NCBI GenBank assembly: GCA_009801015.1
Contig: VHZZ01000054.1
Location: forward strand, 310,313-335,733
Source of the DNA: Silene noctiflora
Taxonomy: Eukaryota; Streptophyta; Magnoliopsida; Caryophyllales; Caryophyllaceae
Reading direction: 5' to 3'
Length of the DNA stretch: 25,421 nt
Of the stretch, positions 10,552 through 20,290 are shown piece after piece. The first letter of the stretch is position 1, and every line of letters starts with the position of its first letter. The position numbers and the translations under genes are program-made. The notes under the pieces were generated by a model that saw nothing but the letters and a program-made list of their open reading frames with translations, was not told where the DNA came from and did no database searches.

Positions 10552-11000
10552 TACTTCCTCCATTCAACTCCACTCTACCGCTATACTTTTTCACGTTTAC
10601 ACAAACGCGTGTTTTACGCGCTAAATATCGTTAGGCAAAAATTATAAAAGTTAGATATTTTTAATGTACATGTAAAAACGAATCAAACAAGAACGAATCA
10701 AACAAGATTCACATGAATATATTTTCACGTATATATTGAGAGAAAATTGAAATTGAGTGCTTACTCGTGAATAGTGTAAAAAATGAAAGTACTTTATTCT
10801 AGTCGTTCATTTCTTCTCTCTTTCCTTTTTTATGATAGTCGGATTTTCTTTCTTCTTTTCTTTTTTTGAAAAGTTTTGTGTGGTTCAAATCTATTTGCAC
10901 GTGGGTAAACTGTAAAGTGTTTTGTGTAGTTCAAAATTATTTTTTTTATTTTTTAAGTATGATGAAAAGGGGAAGAAAGGAGCGACTACGATGGAGTATA
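10552..11000. mobile_element. Possible decayed Stowaway-like element upstream of the chitinase
   Basis: The left end reads TACTTCCTCCATTCAACTCC. The right end, read on the opposite strand, is ATACTCCATCGTAGTCGC. Both look like diverged TA-CTCCCTCC-type Stowaway ends, but they match poorly with each other, so this could instead be two unrelated fragments. The interior is AT-rich with pyrimidine runs and no coding potential. It starts only 20 bp from the chitinase TATA box. Confidence 0.3.
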
Positions 11001-11159
11001 CGATTGTTGCTCTATTATTGTGATTTGAGATTTGGTTAAATTTCTACATTAAAGTAATCTAAAGTTTACAAAATATCTTCATTTTTGTTGACTTAAATGC
11101 ATTAACGTGCTCTTGGTCAAAAAAGAAAGTTTGGCATAGTTACATTTAATCTAACAAAA

Positions 11160-11352
11160 AGTGTTGCTTGTGACGGACACTCTGTCCGTTACAAGTTGAA
11201 GACGGATAGTACCCTCTCACAATAAGGCAAGTGGGAGAGTAAGTGGGGAGAAATGAAGCATCTCATGGATAGTGTCACTTGCATGTTGTGAGAGGGGCAT
11301 TATTCGTCTTCAGCTTGTGACGGATGGTGTCCATCTTCAATTAGAATTTGTG
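11160..11352. mobile_element. GTGACGG-type foldback MITE, copy B
   Basis: Arms at 11185-11223 and 11286-11324 are inverted copies of each other: TCCGTTACAAGTTGAAGACG against the complement of CGTCTTCAGCTTGTGACGGA, then an ACCCTCTCACAA block. A small inner hairpin ACGGACActcTGTCCGT sits at the left end. The core (AAGTGGGG.. AAGCATC.. TTGCATGTTGTGA) is shared with the copy at 17820, and both end in TTCAA..GAATTTGTG. There is no coding capacity. Confidence 0.7.
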
Positions 11353-11849
11353 TTAATCTAAACTAAAAACAAGTTTTTAAAGTAGTAAAGTGCAAAAATG
11401 ACCATGCATTAAAGCAAATATTAAGGCGACTAGGTAGGTTTTTTTCGACTAAAAGGATGTAAGCTGAAGTGAAGGGATATGATTTGAACTGAATGGAGTT
11501 AAGTTGAACCGAATCGAATTAAATAAAGTTTAGGTGAATGTGTAGGTTAATGAGTACGGTTATAGGGAAATTGAATGATTCAATGCGTGGATTAATAGAT
11601 TAACTAATTATTCAAGTTAATATAGGTTATCAACATCCTCGTGTGAAAGACTTGATAATAAGTTTAAGACTTTTGGGATGTAAAGTCGATTTTTTTTAAA
11701 ATAAATCATTATACCATTATAAATTATTTAGAGAGATTTTTGTTTACATTACCATAATTGAATTATTTCAACCCGGGTGACTGGGGCACCATGAATTCAC
11801 AGTTTTATATTATAAAAAAAAAAAAAAAGGTAAAACAACCTAGGTTATA

Positions 11850-11930
11850 TTTTATGGCAAATTCTCATTTGTGACGGAAGGTAGCTTGTGACGGATACCT
11901 TTTTGTCACAAATGAGAATTTGCCATAAAA
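11850..11930. repeat. Perfect 26-bp stem hairpin with 29-nt loop
   Basis: Arm 11850-11875 and arm 11905-11930 are exact reverse complements over 26 bases (left arm begins TTTTATGGCAAATTCTCATT). The 29-nt loop contains GCTTGTGACGGATA, the signature of the neighbouring MITE family. This looks like one end, or a mini-derivative, of that family. Confidence 0.85.
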
Positions 11931-12063
11931 CAAAGCGTCCCCCTTGTGACGGGTCGGATCCTTGTGACGGATAATACCACTTACAAAACGAATAGGGGGA
12001 CAAGGTGGGGGCACCCCATGTGCTTCTCTCTCTCCTCTCATGGGCATTTTGGGAGACGCTTTG
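11931..12063. mobile_element. GTGACGG-type MITE, copy C
   Basis: Bounded by CAAAGCGTCCCCC at the left and the inverted GGGAGACGCTTTG at the right (terminal inverted repeats with one mismatch). Inside are TTGTGACGG twice and GGGGACAAGGTGGGG, shared with the copy at 17820, which also begins ACAAAGCGTC. It directly abuts the perfect hairpin at 11850-11930. Confidence 0.65.
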
Positions 12064-13806
12064 ATATTTTATAGACTTTGAACCTGTCACCCTATAAAAA
12101 ATGGTGGTTAATCTGGTATACGTGGTTTGCAGGTTATCACATATATCTGGGGGTTTATCTGATGTACACCAAAAATAGCGACGACAGGTTCACTTGTCAT
12201 AAAAAAAAAAATACATTTTCGATCACCATGTAACGGTCGACTCTGTTACTTATCTTCTCTTCTTTCGGCCTTGCAAACGGTATTGAATTCAGAACAAAAC
12301 CAATTACAACTAGAATCGGCCCAAAACAGGCAAATGTGGGCTTGTCTGGATTGTATTTTTCAGCTTGTTGGATTTGGGCTTACTTGCAACTATTATGATG
12401 GGCTTTCATGTGTTATGTCGTCTCACCAAATGGATGTCTAAAGATTACAAATAAGCACTTAGATTAGCTAGTAAGGGCCTATAGGTTATTTCAATTTAAT
12501 CGGAACTTATTTACGAACGCTGGGACTCTTGGATAATAGGAGTGTTAAATTTGTGAGAAAAAGCTTTATCGTCTTAGTGGTCCTACCCGGCTCGAATATA
12601 GACTAAATCGGTTGGTCTAAAAACAAAAAAAAAAACATCGCTGGCCACTGGTCGTGTTCGGGCCGGGCCAGGCTCACCCTACAGAGCCCTTAACCGGCCC
12701 GGTTTACTGGGGGTGTTACCCGGACCCGGTCCGTGGTAATCATAATCGGGCTGTGGGCTGGCCTCAGTGGCAAGCCTGTCTATTTTTTTATTTTGCTGGT
12801 CAAAGGACGGGCCAGGTTTGTTGTGACCCATGAGGCGGGTTGGTCGGGCTGACCTGTTGCTTTGCCTAAGTCTAACTGACACGATACGAACTAGATATGA
12901 AATTAACGCGTTTGAATTGAGTATCAATGAAAATGAAAATCTCGTAATTTTTAGTTAACAATATCGATTTTTGTATGAGTTTATCTTTTTACATTACTTG
13001 TTCACCTCTTCTAACCGCTAATCTTTTCTTGACTCTACCAAGGTAGGCATTAGGCATATGTGAGGCTAGTTCAAATATTCAACGGGGATTCTGTCACATT
13101 ATGCCTACCTCTAAAAACTCAATAAACTTTATCTAAAGCCAGAGTTGATAAATTAAGTACAAATCCCAAGGTTAATATAATATACTCATACTACTAATAA
13201 TAAACTTTAAATAAAACGGTGGATTAGATAAAAAATAAACAAAGATTAACAAACAAAAAAGAGATGTTTGTGGGTTTGTGCATTGACCATTAGATAAAAG
13301 TGTGTTGTTTGTTTTCTCTGAGTACGTTTCTTGGTGTTTGCAAGCGACCAACATACTTCTTCCTTGGGACTCCCAAGAATCATTTACTTAAAACCTTGGA
13401 TTAGGTGTCTAATTGTCTATCTAAACCTGTCAAGACGGATCTGATTCGAATAACCCGACCTGAACTCAATTATCCCCGTGACTTGATTACTTGAATTGAC
13501 CTAACATAAATATTTATTGTTGTAATTTGTAAACTGGTCATTATCGATAAAGAATTATTAATAGTAGACCCGAAACTGACTCAAACCTGACATGATCTGA
13601 CGGGACCAAATTTGACCCAAATTCTTACAAACCCCTATCACGAACTTACCAAACCGAACCCGACCTGATTGCCTCGTTTGTCAAGTCCATGCTTACCCAG
13701 TTTTCAATAATTTTCGAGTAATACCGTTTTCCGTTCTTTTAATACAAAAAAAAAAAAAAACACTCATTTAGTACTAGTAATAAGCAAGTGTCTTAATTAA
13801 TATCTA
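12064..13806. other. Intergenic DNA, GC-rich patch and degenerate short repeats, no gene
   Basis: A small inverted repeat (GAACCTGTC at 12080, GACAGGTTC at 12183) may be another mini-element. A tRNA-like phrase TAGTGGTCCTACCCGGCTCGAAT at 12577 recurs in altered form at 17153, so it is a dispersed repeat. The patch 12640-12860 is unusually GC-rich, with recurring GGCCGGGCC, GGCCCGG and GACGGGCC. The stretch 13440-13690 is a decayed run of ACCCGACC / GACCCGAA-like phrases. No open frame here resembles a protein. Confidence 0.5.
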
Positions 13807-14083
13807 CTTCCTCCGATCCAGACAGATGGTAACACTTACATAAAATGGATGAACCACACCAATGGTAACATACCATATTTGACATGAAAAATGACTAAAT
13901 TACCCTTACATCCACTACCTATTTACAACTTTACCATCCACTTACCCACTCACCAACTACATATTTAATCCACCTAAATCCATGTGGTCTCAATCAAAGT
14001 TTTCTACTTTACCCCTCACTTTTCCACATTTTCTTAAATAACCACTTTTTCCCTACGTTACCATTTGTCTGGATCGGAGGGAC
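13807..14083. mobile_element. Stowaway-type MITE
   Basis: A 277-bp element with TA on both sides (13805-13806 and 14084-14085). The terminal inverted repeats are long: CTTCCTCCGATCCAGACAGA at the left, the inverted form TCTGGATCGGAGGGAC at the right, about 27 bp with three mismatches. The CTCCCTCCG-like end and TA duplication fit the Tc1/mariner-derived Stowaway group. Non-coding. Confidence 0.85.
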
Positions 14084-14109
14084 TATAAAGTGATTCTCAC
14101 ACTGTAATA

Positions 14110-14317
14110 CTCCCTCCGTCCCGGTTATTTGTTGTCCTTTTCCATTTTGGGGTGTCTCAATGATTTGTTGTCCTTTCTATTTTAGTATTACATTTGATGA
14201 ATAATTTGATCTTTCACATTCAATTTAGTCCATTTGTCATCTTATAATTGACTCTCTCCTTTTTTCTTGGTCTTTGTGCCAATACCAAAGGACAACAAAT
14301 GACTGGGACGGAGGGAA
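14110..14317. mobile_element. Stowaway-type MITE
   Basis: A 208-bp element flanked by TA (14108-14109 and 14318-14319). The left end CTCCCTCCGTCCCGGTTATT is mirrored at the right by GACTGGGACGGAGGGAA. Inside the ends, TTTGTTGTCCTTT pairs with AAAGGACAACAAAT. This is the classic CTCCCTCCGT family, distinct from the Stowaway 26 bp to its left. Confidence 0.9.
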
Positions 14318-14402
14318 TACCATTTTCTTATATAATCTGTAATTTTGTATTACACCATCTAATGTGTATACAAACAGTTTTTATAAGGGATTTATTTGAA
14401 TA

Positions 14403-14473
14403 TAGTAGCGAGCGTTTATTAGTGTCAACGGATTCAAAAACAAAACTATTTTACTAATAAACGCTCGCTACTA
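14403..14473. repeat. Perfect 21-bp stem hairpin with 29-nt loop
   Basis: Arms 14403-14423 and 14453-14473 are exact reverse complements (left arm begins TAGTAGCGAGCGTTTATTAG). This is a tiny foldback element or the joined ends of one. It lies downstream of the GPI-protein gene. No target duplication is clear. Confidence 0.85.
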
Positions 14474-14834
14474 ATCGGATATACAGATTGAACATAAAAG
14501 ATCGATTTCAGGCTTACAAGTTACAAATCCGTGTACATTCGAAATTTTTTCGTCAAGCCCGAGAAAAATTTACAGTGAGAAATTGACAAAAAATAGGCTC
14601 TCTGTAACAGCTCAAGTTGTCTCCAAGCTTCACGTGACCTTACTACACAAGACACGTGAGTACACTAACCCAAAATACAAGCAGAAGCCATAACAGCAAA
14701 ACCAGACAAAAATAAATAATTAAATACATCTATAATACTCTAATCTACGTTACTCTGACTCGTCTTAAACAAAAGTGTTGAAATGACGTGTTGCATGCAA
14801 CCACAGTGAAATATCAGAGTAACGTAGAGCCTAA
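14474..14834 (-). other. 3' untranslated / downstream region of the GPI-anchored protein gene
   Basis: No gene is seen. A 14-bp perfect inverted repeat (CTACGTTACTCTGA at 14745-14758 and its complement at 14814-14827) encloses a 12-bp palindrome GTTGCATGCAAC (14790-14801). The structure begins 7 bases after the stop codon of the minus-strand gene, so it would form a hairpin in the mRNA tail. No clear AATAAA is seen on the minus strand. Confidence 0.5.
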
Positions 14835-17800
14835 CTAATAATTATGTAACAGGAATGAAATGAGGAAGAGGGGGAGGAATGAGAAGAAGAAGAAAGGAAT
14901 TGATGGCGGAGATGAAGCACCATTGGAGTACTTGTAAAACTGGAGGGAGTCGACGGCTAAGGGCATGTTTTCTTGATCAGGACTGCATTTCGACTCGTGA
15001 GGATGAGCACTGTACATCATGGCTCGTAGTACAGCTGAAACTGTTGGTATGTAGGCTGTTTTGTTTCGAGCTAGTAGCCATGTTAGTCCCATTAGTTGAC
15101 AGTCTTTTTTGAACATTTTTGATGCTCGGCTTCCGTCTGATTTTGTTTTGTTTTTGTCTCCGGTGTTTACCTGCAATTAGAGTTAATCGCAACGGTTAAT
15201 TGTCATTTAAAGTAGCAGTCAAAACTTACATGCAACAATTAAAAACTAGTAGGCAGGCATGATAAACAGGTCTGCAAATAGGTCTTAGGTGCGTTAACAT
15301 TGCTACACCATACAAAAAAATCTGGGTTCGCCCCTGTCTGCAAAGCTTGAGTCAAGTTACGATACTACCATATTTACCACATTATGAGTATAATGATATC
15401 AAAACTCGGTATAACCCGCTGACACGACTTTAATAAAATCACTTCTCTGGTCATAAGGGTAGGATCATATCGCCCCATCTAAAAGAAAGAGTTTAGAGCA
15501 TTCTAGTTCACTCAAATCACAAACAATATCCAACTCAATCCAAATTCAGAAAATTTCAACAAAACAACAATTATATTACTCCAAAAACTCCTGTTTTAAA
15601 CGGAGTATCCATCTAAACTTAAAACGAGTCAAATATTATAAATGAGATAACAATAAAATGTCTAGTCCAATATCTACCTAACGTTTAGGCCCTGTTTGAC
15701 AAATGGAAGAAGCAGATTTACAATAGCAGAATACGGTTGGCAGATTTTAGCAGCATGTTTGACCATCGAAGAAAATTAGCAGAATAAAATAACGTGTTGG
15801 GTAAATAGCAGATTATACGACAAATCTACCATATACTATCTCAATATGTCATTAACCAAAGACATAAAATTAGTAGATTGATTGGTCAATCTACTATTTA
15901 TGTCGGGATCTACTAATTTCACCTAATTATAACCCGTTTCAAATCTTAAGACGGAAATATCAGTATCACAGTCTCAGAGAGAATCTTTACAAAATAGAAG
16001 AAGCAAAATCAGAAGAGCAGAAACTATTGGAAATGCAGAAGCTTTTACAGATCATGTGGGTTACCAAACATGTGGTATTTGTTGGAGATACACAAATTGA
16101 CAAAGAAATGGAAACTGAAAGGTAAAATCAAACACTACCAAATCCCCACACCTTCATCAACCCCAACTTATGAAAAAGATTCATCATTATTTTTTTCTGT
16201 TTTCACTACTTTTTCCTTTCTTTTTCTTGCTTTTTTCTCCCTTGTCTTTTCTATTTACATTTTATTAACCTTTTTATGTGTGTGTAGGTTCCACTTTTGT
16301 TTGTTCTATAGTCCCAATGCAATCTCAAGGTAATTATTGTTTTAATAAAATTAAATTTTTGGCTTAAATTTGTGGGAAATGTCATGATGATGAGCTGTAA
16401 ATTTGGGACTTTGGAACACAATATGAGTTTATAAAAAGTACTTTAGTCAAGGTTATTAGAAGGTTCAAAAAAGAGTTGACAAAGTTGTGAATTGTGTAGA
16501 TGCAAGTATTGACTCATAAGTCAGTTCAATAAAACTCATGTTCGAGCTTATACACCAATTTTCATTTAAGACGGGTTTATTCGTCTTAACTTAAGATGGT
16601 GTCAAGATTGTATCGAGATTAACAAAAGGTTCGTCTTAACTCTTCACTTTTGGAGTCGTACCTGTGTCGACACGACACGACACGACACAACATGAATATG
16701 AGAAAAATAAACATATATCGGATGTATTACCTTATCCTTTATTTATTTTTGAGCATATGAGTATTTTTTCCTGAGCTTTTTAACTCAAACTTCATTGTTT
16801 TTTAGTATATGTATATTTTTTCTGAGCTCACTAAAGTTTATAAGTTATATTTTAATTTTTTTTCGTCAAAACTCAAATTTAAGTAATGTAATGTTTTTGA
16901 GTTTTTTATTGTAATTTTTTGAGGTTAATGTGTAAATGAATGAAACTTTATGGTAAAACTCAAAAACTTTATTATAATGCTCAGAAACTATAAAACTGGA
17001 GGTAGTCCATCGAATATATAATCCACTAACTATAGGGAATATGCTAAACCGGTAAGTTATTATTCTAATTTAACTAGAGGTCTGAAAGTTGAAGCCACAA
17101 GAATGCACCATTGTCAAAACTCAAAAATAATGAGGGAGACCTCCATTGTCCTAGTGGTCTTACCCGCTCAAATTCGGATTAAACCAATTACTCCGTAATA
17201 TGCTAAGATAATGTTCCTTTAGACAGAAACCGAATAAATTGAACTGAACCCGATCCCAATTGAACAAACCGAACTAAATTAAACTAAACTCAAATTAAGT
17301 ATAAACAAACAAGGCCTACCTACAACAGCCATTTTCCTTGTAAATTTTCAAAAACAAACCACTCCATAATTAAAAACTGTTCTCCTCAAGCTACAGCTTA
17401 GTCAATAATTTGCACATAAAATCACTTTTTGGTTGATTTTTTGTTTCCACACATTGCTACACCACTCCAACTCTCCGTGAAAACAGTCAGTCTTACAGTG
17501 TGTGAGACGATTATTTTATATATAAAAACGCTCATTTATCGATAATGACAGTGATAAATGATTTATAATTGTTAACCCAATAAAATGTCAAAACGATCTT
17601 AATGAATTAAAACATTACTTTTCTGAAACGATTACACCCATTAAATCGTTACATGATTTAATCCGAACCGTTTATAAGAAATGGAGAGAATCCGGACCGA
17701 TAAATATTAGACTAAATAGACCATGAAATTTAAAAATGCACAAAATGAATAAAATTATTGTATCACATTAAATGAAGAAAAACCTAGAGCAAAAAAAATT

Positions 17801-18708
17801 GAAGTTGACACATATTATATAACAAAGCGTCTTGATTGTTACGGATACTATCCCTCTCACAAGCTGAGGACGGGGGAGGACAAGTGGGTGGAAAATGGAG
17901 CATCCATGTTTGGTGTCAATTGCATATTGTGACGGATAATGCCCGTATTCAATGAGAATTTGTGATTATATCATTAATTGCGAATCTAAAAAATGCAATA
18001 AATGAAGGAATGATTGAAAGAATAAACATAAATAAATACCTTCTGAAGAGCACCCAGACATTTAGTACAACCAGCATACGAAGAATTCCGACAATTCTTC
18101 TCCAAATTCCTCACATTCGCGGTCGGCGTCGCGTTATCATTCCGATACCGCGACACCGACCCCGAAACCGTCACATTAAACGCTGCAGGACAACTCAACG
18201 AGGCAATCTGATGAAGTCGAATTCCACAAAAACACAAAACGGTGTCGCACGTAGCATTAGGCTGAGGGAGGTGAATGTTGTGTTTTAGAAGCGAGTTTTG
18301 GAGCGAGTTAACGCATTTCTGCGAGTCCGACTCGGGCATCATAGGGAGCTGGTCCGAGCCTGAGTCGGAGTCGGGTGAGACCGGAGGAGGGAGTTGGAGA
18401 GCGGACCGGGCGTGAGCGGCGTAGAGCCAAGCGGCTAGAACCGGACAACAGCGAGAGCGGTCGAGGGAGTGGGAGCAGGCTTCGGTTACGCCGCCAAAGA
18501 GTTCGTTAGAGAGGTCTAGGTGGCATGGGGTTTGGGTTGAGGTTGGAGATGGGTCCGGTTGGACCGGGAATGCTGGGACGGTGTTTGGGGTTGTGGGTTG
18601 GTCGGGTTCAGGGACCGGTTCGGAAAGGAGACCGGCTAAGGTGGGAGGGAGGTGAGGTGAAGTTAGGAGGATGGTGATTGTGAGTAAAAATGTGTGGTGA
18701 AAATCCAT
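14835..18708 (-). CDS. GPI-anchored cysteine-rich protein, At4g28100-like, two exons, 334 aa
   Basis: Minus-strand exons 18708-18040 and 15170-14835, joined at AAG|GTATTT and TTGCAG|GTAAAC in phase 0. Residues 1-25 are a signal peptide. A Pro-rich stretch (31-61) with NTVPAFPVQ precedes a domain with 14 cysteines in the mature chain. Marked motifs are DLSNELFGG (65-73), LDRSRCCPVLAAWLYAAH (82-99), CDTVLCFCGIRLHQI (154-168), SCPAAFNV (172-179), VRNLEKNCRNSSYAGC (199-214), CQLMGLTWLLARNKTAY (247-263) and KCSPDQENMPLAVDSLQ (284-300). The C-terminus has small residues (SNGASS, 305-310) followed by a Phe/Leu-rich tail, a GPI-anchor signal. This fits the plant family called uncharacterised GPI-anchored protein At4g28100, with a SPARK-like cysteine domain; I name it from memory. 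It should sit on the outer plasma membrane. The molecular role is unknown. The 2.87-kb intron is much longer than is usual for such a gene and is loaded with repeats. Confidence 0.9.
15171..17816 (-). other. Bulk of the large intron of the GPI-protein gene
   Basis: AT-rich, no coding exon seen. A possible MITE runs from GGCCCTGTTTGAC (about 15689) to TTACCAAACATG (about 16063), with weak inverted ends. A CGACA microsatellite lies at about 16668-16688. A dispersed repeat with TAGTGGTCTTACCCGCTCAA (about 17153) matches 12577. A run of degenerate ACCGAACT / GAACCCGAT phrases lies at about 17230-17290. The 87-codon frame at 16070-16333 is a Phe/Leu-rich translation of T-rich DNA and is rejected as a gene. 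Confidence 0.5.
17817..17970. mobile_element. GTGACGG-type MITE, copy D, inside the GPI-gene intron
   Basis: Begins ACAAAGCGTCTTGATTGTTA, like the copy at 11931, and ends TTCAATGAGAATTTGTGA, like the copy ending at 11352. The middle (CCCTCTCACAAGCTGAGGAC, then ACAAGTGGG, GGAGCATC, TTGCATATTGTGACGGATAA) lines up with the 11.2-kb copy. It sits about 70-220 bp inside the intron from the exon 1 donor. Non-coding. Confidence 0.7.
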
Positions 18709-18960
18709 GAGGGTAAAAAGGTAAGTGGGGGTAAAAAGTGGAGAGGGTGGGATGATTGAAGAGATATGAAGATGAGGGGAATGGAGGTGTGTGTTTTGGT
18801 GAGGAATGGGGTGAGTGATTATATGGACTTATGGAGAGTCACAAATATATGTGGTCATGTGGATGGTTCATATGGGGTTGAACAAAATTGTATATATTCG
18901 GTTTGGTTATTGGTGAGTTTTAAGACAAGACTCTCAATAATGTATCATAATCTTAACGAA
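18709..18960 (-). promoter_or_regulatory. Promoter-proximal region of the GPI-anchored protein gene
   Basis: Upstream of the ATG on the minus strand the first 60 bases are C/T-rich with few G, typical of a plant leader. A TATA-like CCATATAATC lies around 18816-18826, about 110-120 bp upstream of the ATG. Another AT-rich CACATATATTTG is at about 18841-18855. Assignment of one box is tentative. The small plus-strand open frame at 18766-18972 is not credible. Confidence 0.4.
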
Positions 18961-20290
18961 GTCTTAAGTTAGGTCTGTAAATCTAAGGTTCAACTTAAAA
19001 CTCTTAATTGGGTCCTCGCACAATTTTCAAGAGAAGTTATTTAATGAAAGGAGTTCTCGTGTTATTTCATTTTGTTTCATTGTTTTTTAAAAACTCGCAT
19101 TGTTCAACTGGAGTGAAAAGTAGAGTTTGAGATGTGTCTAACGAATAATGTATAAGGGTAAAATTATGAGTCAGACTTTTATGGGTCTTAAGACTGTCAC
19201 ATATTATCAGTCAGACTTTTATGGGTTTTTCCATTGACTTTTAATATTTTTATATTGCTCAGCCTCTCTTCAGACTCAGCTCAGACTTTATACATTATCA
19301 ATCAGATTCACCACAAACTTTACTTTTTACTTTACTTATTTTTCTCAACTTATAAAGAAAAAAAAAACGAAAAGCAAAAAAAAATTACACATGCCAATTA
19401 TTAAATGGAAGAAGTGCCTACTGAATGTGCCAAGACTCTACAAGAGTTTAAGTCGACTCAATTTAAGATTTTGTCAAGATTTTGTTAGATTATTGGTAGT
19501 CTTGAGTGAGTATTGTCTCAAGATTTACCAAAATCTTGTCACAAGACTACCAATAATCTTACCCTAAGCTCTGAAGCGAGTTTGAACAGTAAAAAATAAT
19601 AAGAGAGTCTTAAGATTATGAAAAGTCTTGCCAATAAATCTTAGGGTAAGATTATCGACAAGACTCTCTCAAGTCTTAAGACCGAGTCACATCAGTTTTG
19701 TACTAATTTTTATTATTTCTTTAGTTTTCAGACTCACCTCAAACTTTATACATTATCCACTAGACTCACCTCAGACACTAATTTTTTCATTTCACGCCTC
19801 TTTTTTACAATTTAAAAAAAAAAAATGACACATGAGATCAACTCATTGGAGATTTACTCTTAAAAGTGAGGTTAAGACTCACCCAAAGTTTTAAGTTGAG
19901 TCTTAAATTTTCAAGACTCAACTTAAGTCTTTGTTAAGACTAGGGCAACACTAAGATAGATTATTGGTAGTCATGAATAAGTCTTATCTTAAGACTTACC
20001 AAAGCCTTGTCTGAAGACTACCAATAATCTAACTCTTACCCCTCGTAATATTATTGGTGAGTCTTGAGATAAGACTCACGTGAATTTTAAGACAAGACTC
20101 TCACTAGACTACCATAATCTTGCCAAAGTTTTAGGGTAAGATTATCAGTAAGACTCTTCCAAGTCGTAAAACTTTGTCACATCATCTTTCCACTAAATTT
20201 TATTAATTCTTTATTGCTCAGACTTACTTGAGCTTTTATACATTATCCGTCAGATTAACCTCTATTAATTTTATTAATTTTGTCTCGTGT
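18961..20290. repeat. Cluster of AAGACT-rich foldback repeats, three degenerate units
   Basis: The block TTTATACATTATC with nearby CAGACTCA-type text recurs at 19287, 19745 and 20235 (spacings 458 and 490 bp), marking three decayed copies of a repeat. Between them are foldbacks: an 18-bp perfect inverted pair AGATTATTGGTAGTCTTG at 19487-19504 and 19542-19559, and a 15-bp pair GACTACCAATAATCT-type at 19958-19972 and 20016-20030. AAGACT, TAAGACTC and their complements occur many times. No coding potential. It is probably nested MITEs of one family. Confidence 0.75.

Noticed and set aside
11845..12090. Two overlapping minus-strand open frames
   Set aside because: They cover the perfect hairpin and MITE; the reading is an accident of the inverted repeats.
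12577..12605. tRNA-like phrase TAGTGGTCCTACCCGGCTCGAAT
   Set aside because: It has A- and B-box-like words but they are too close together for a tRNA, and no cloverleaf ends pair. A diverged copy at 17153 shows it is a dispersed repeat.
15689..16075. Possible hAT-type MITE with GGCCCTGTTTGAC and CCAAACATG ends
   Set aside because: The ends pair over only a few bases and no target duplication is visible; kept only as a remark in the intron entry.
16070..16333. 87-codon hydrophobic open frame
   Set aside because: It is a translation of T-rich intron DNA inside the GPI-protein gene on the opposite strand; no family match.
18766..18972. 68-codon plus-strand open frame
   Set aside because: It lies in the promoter of the minus-strand gene and ends in foldback repeat DNA; no recognisable motif.
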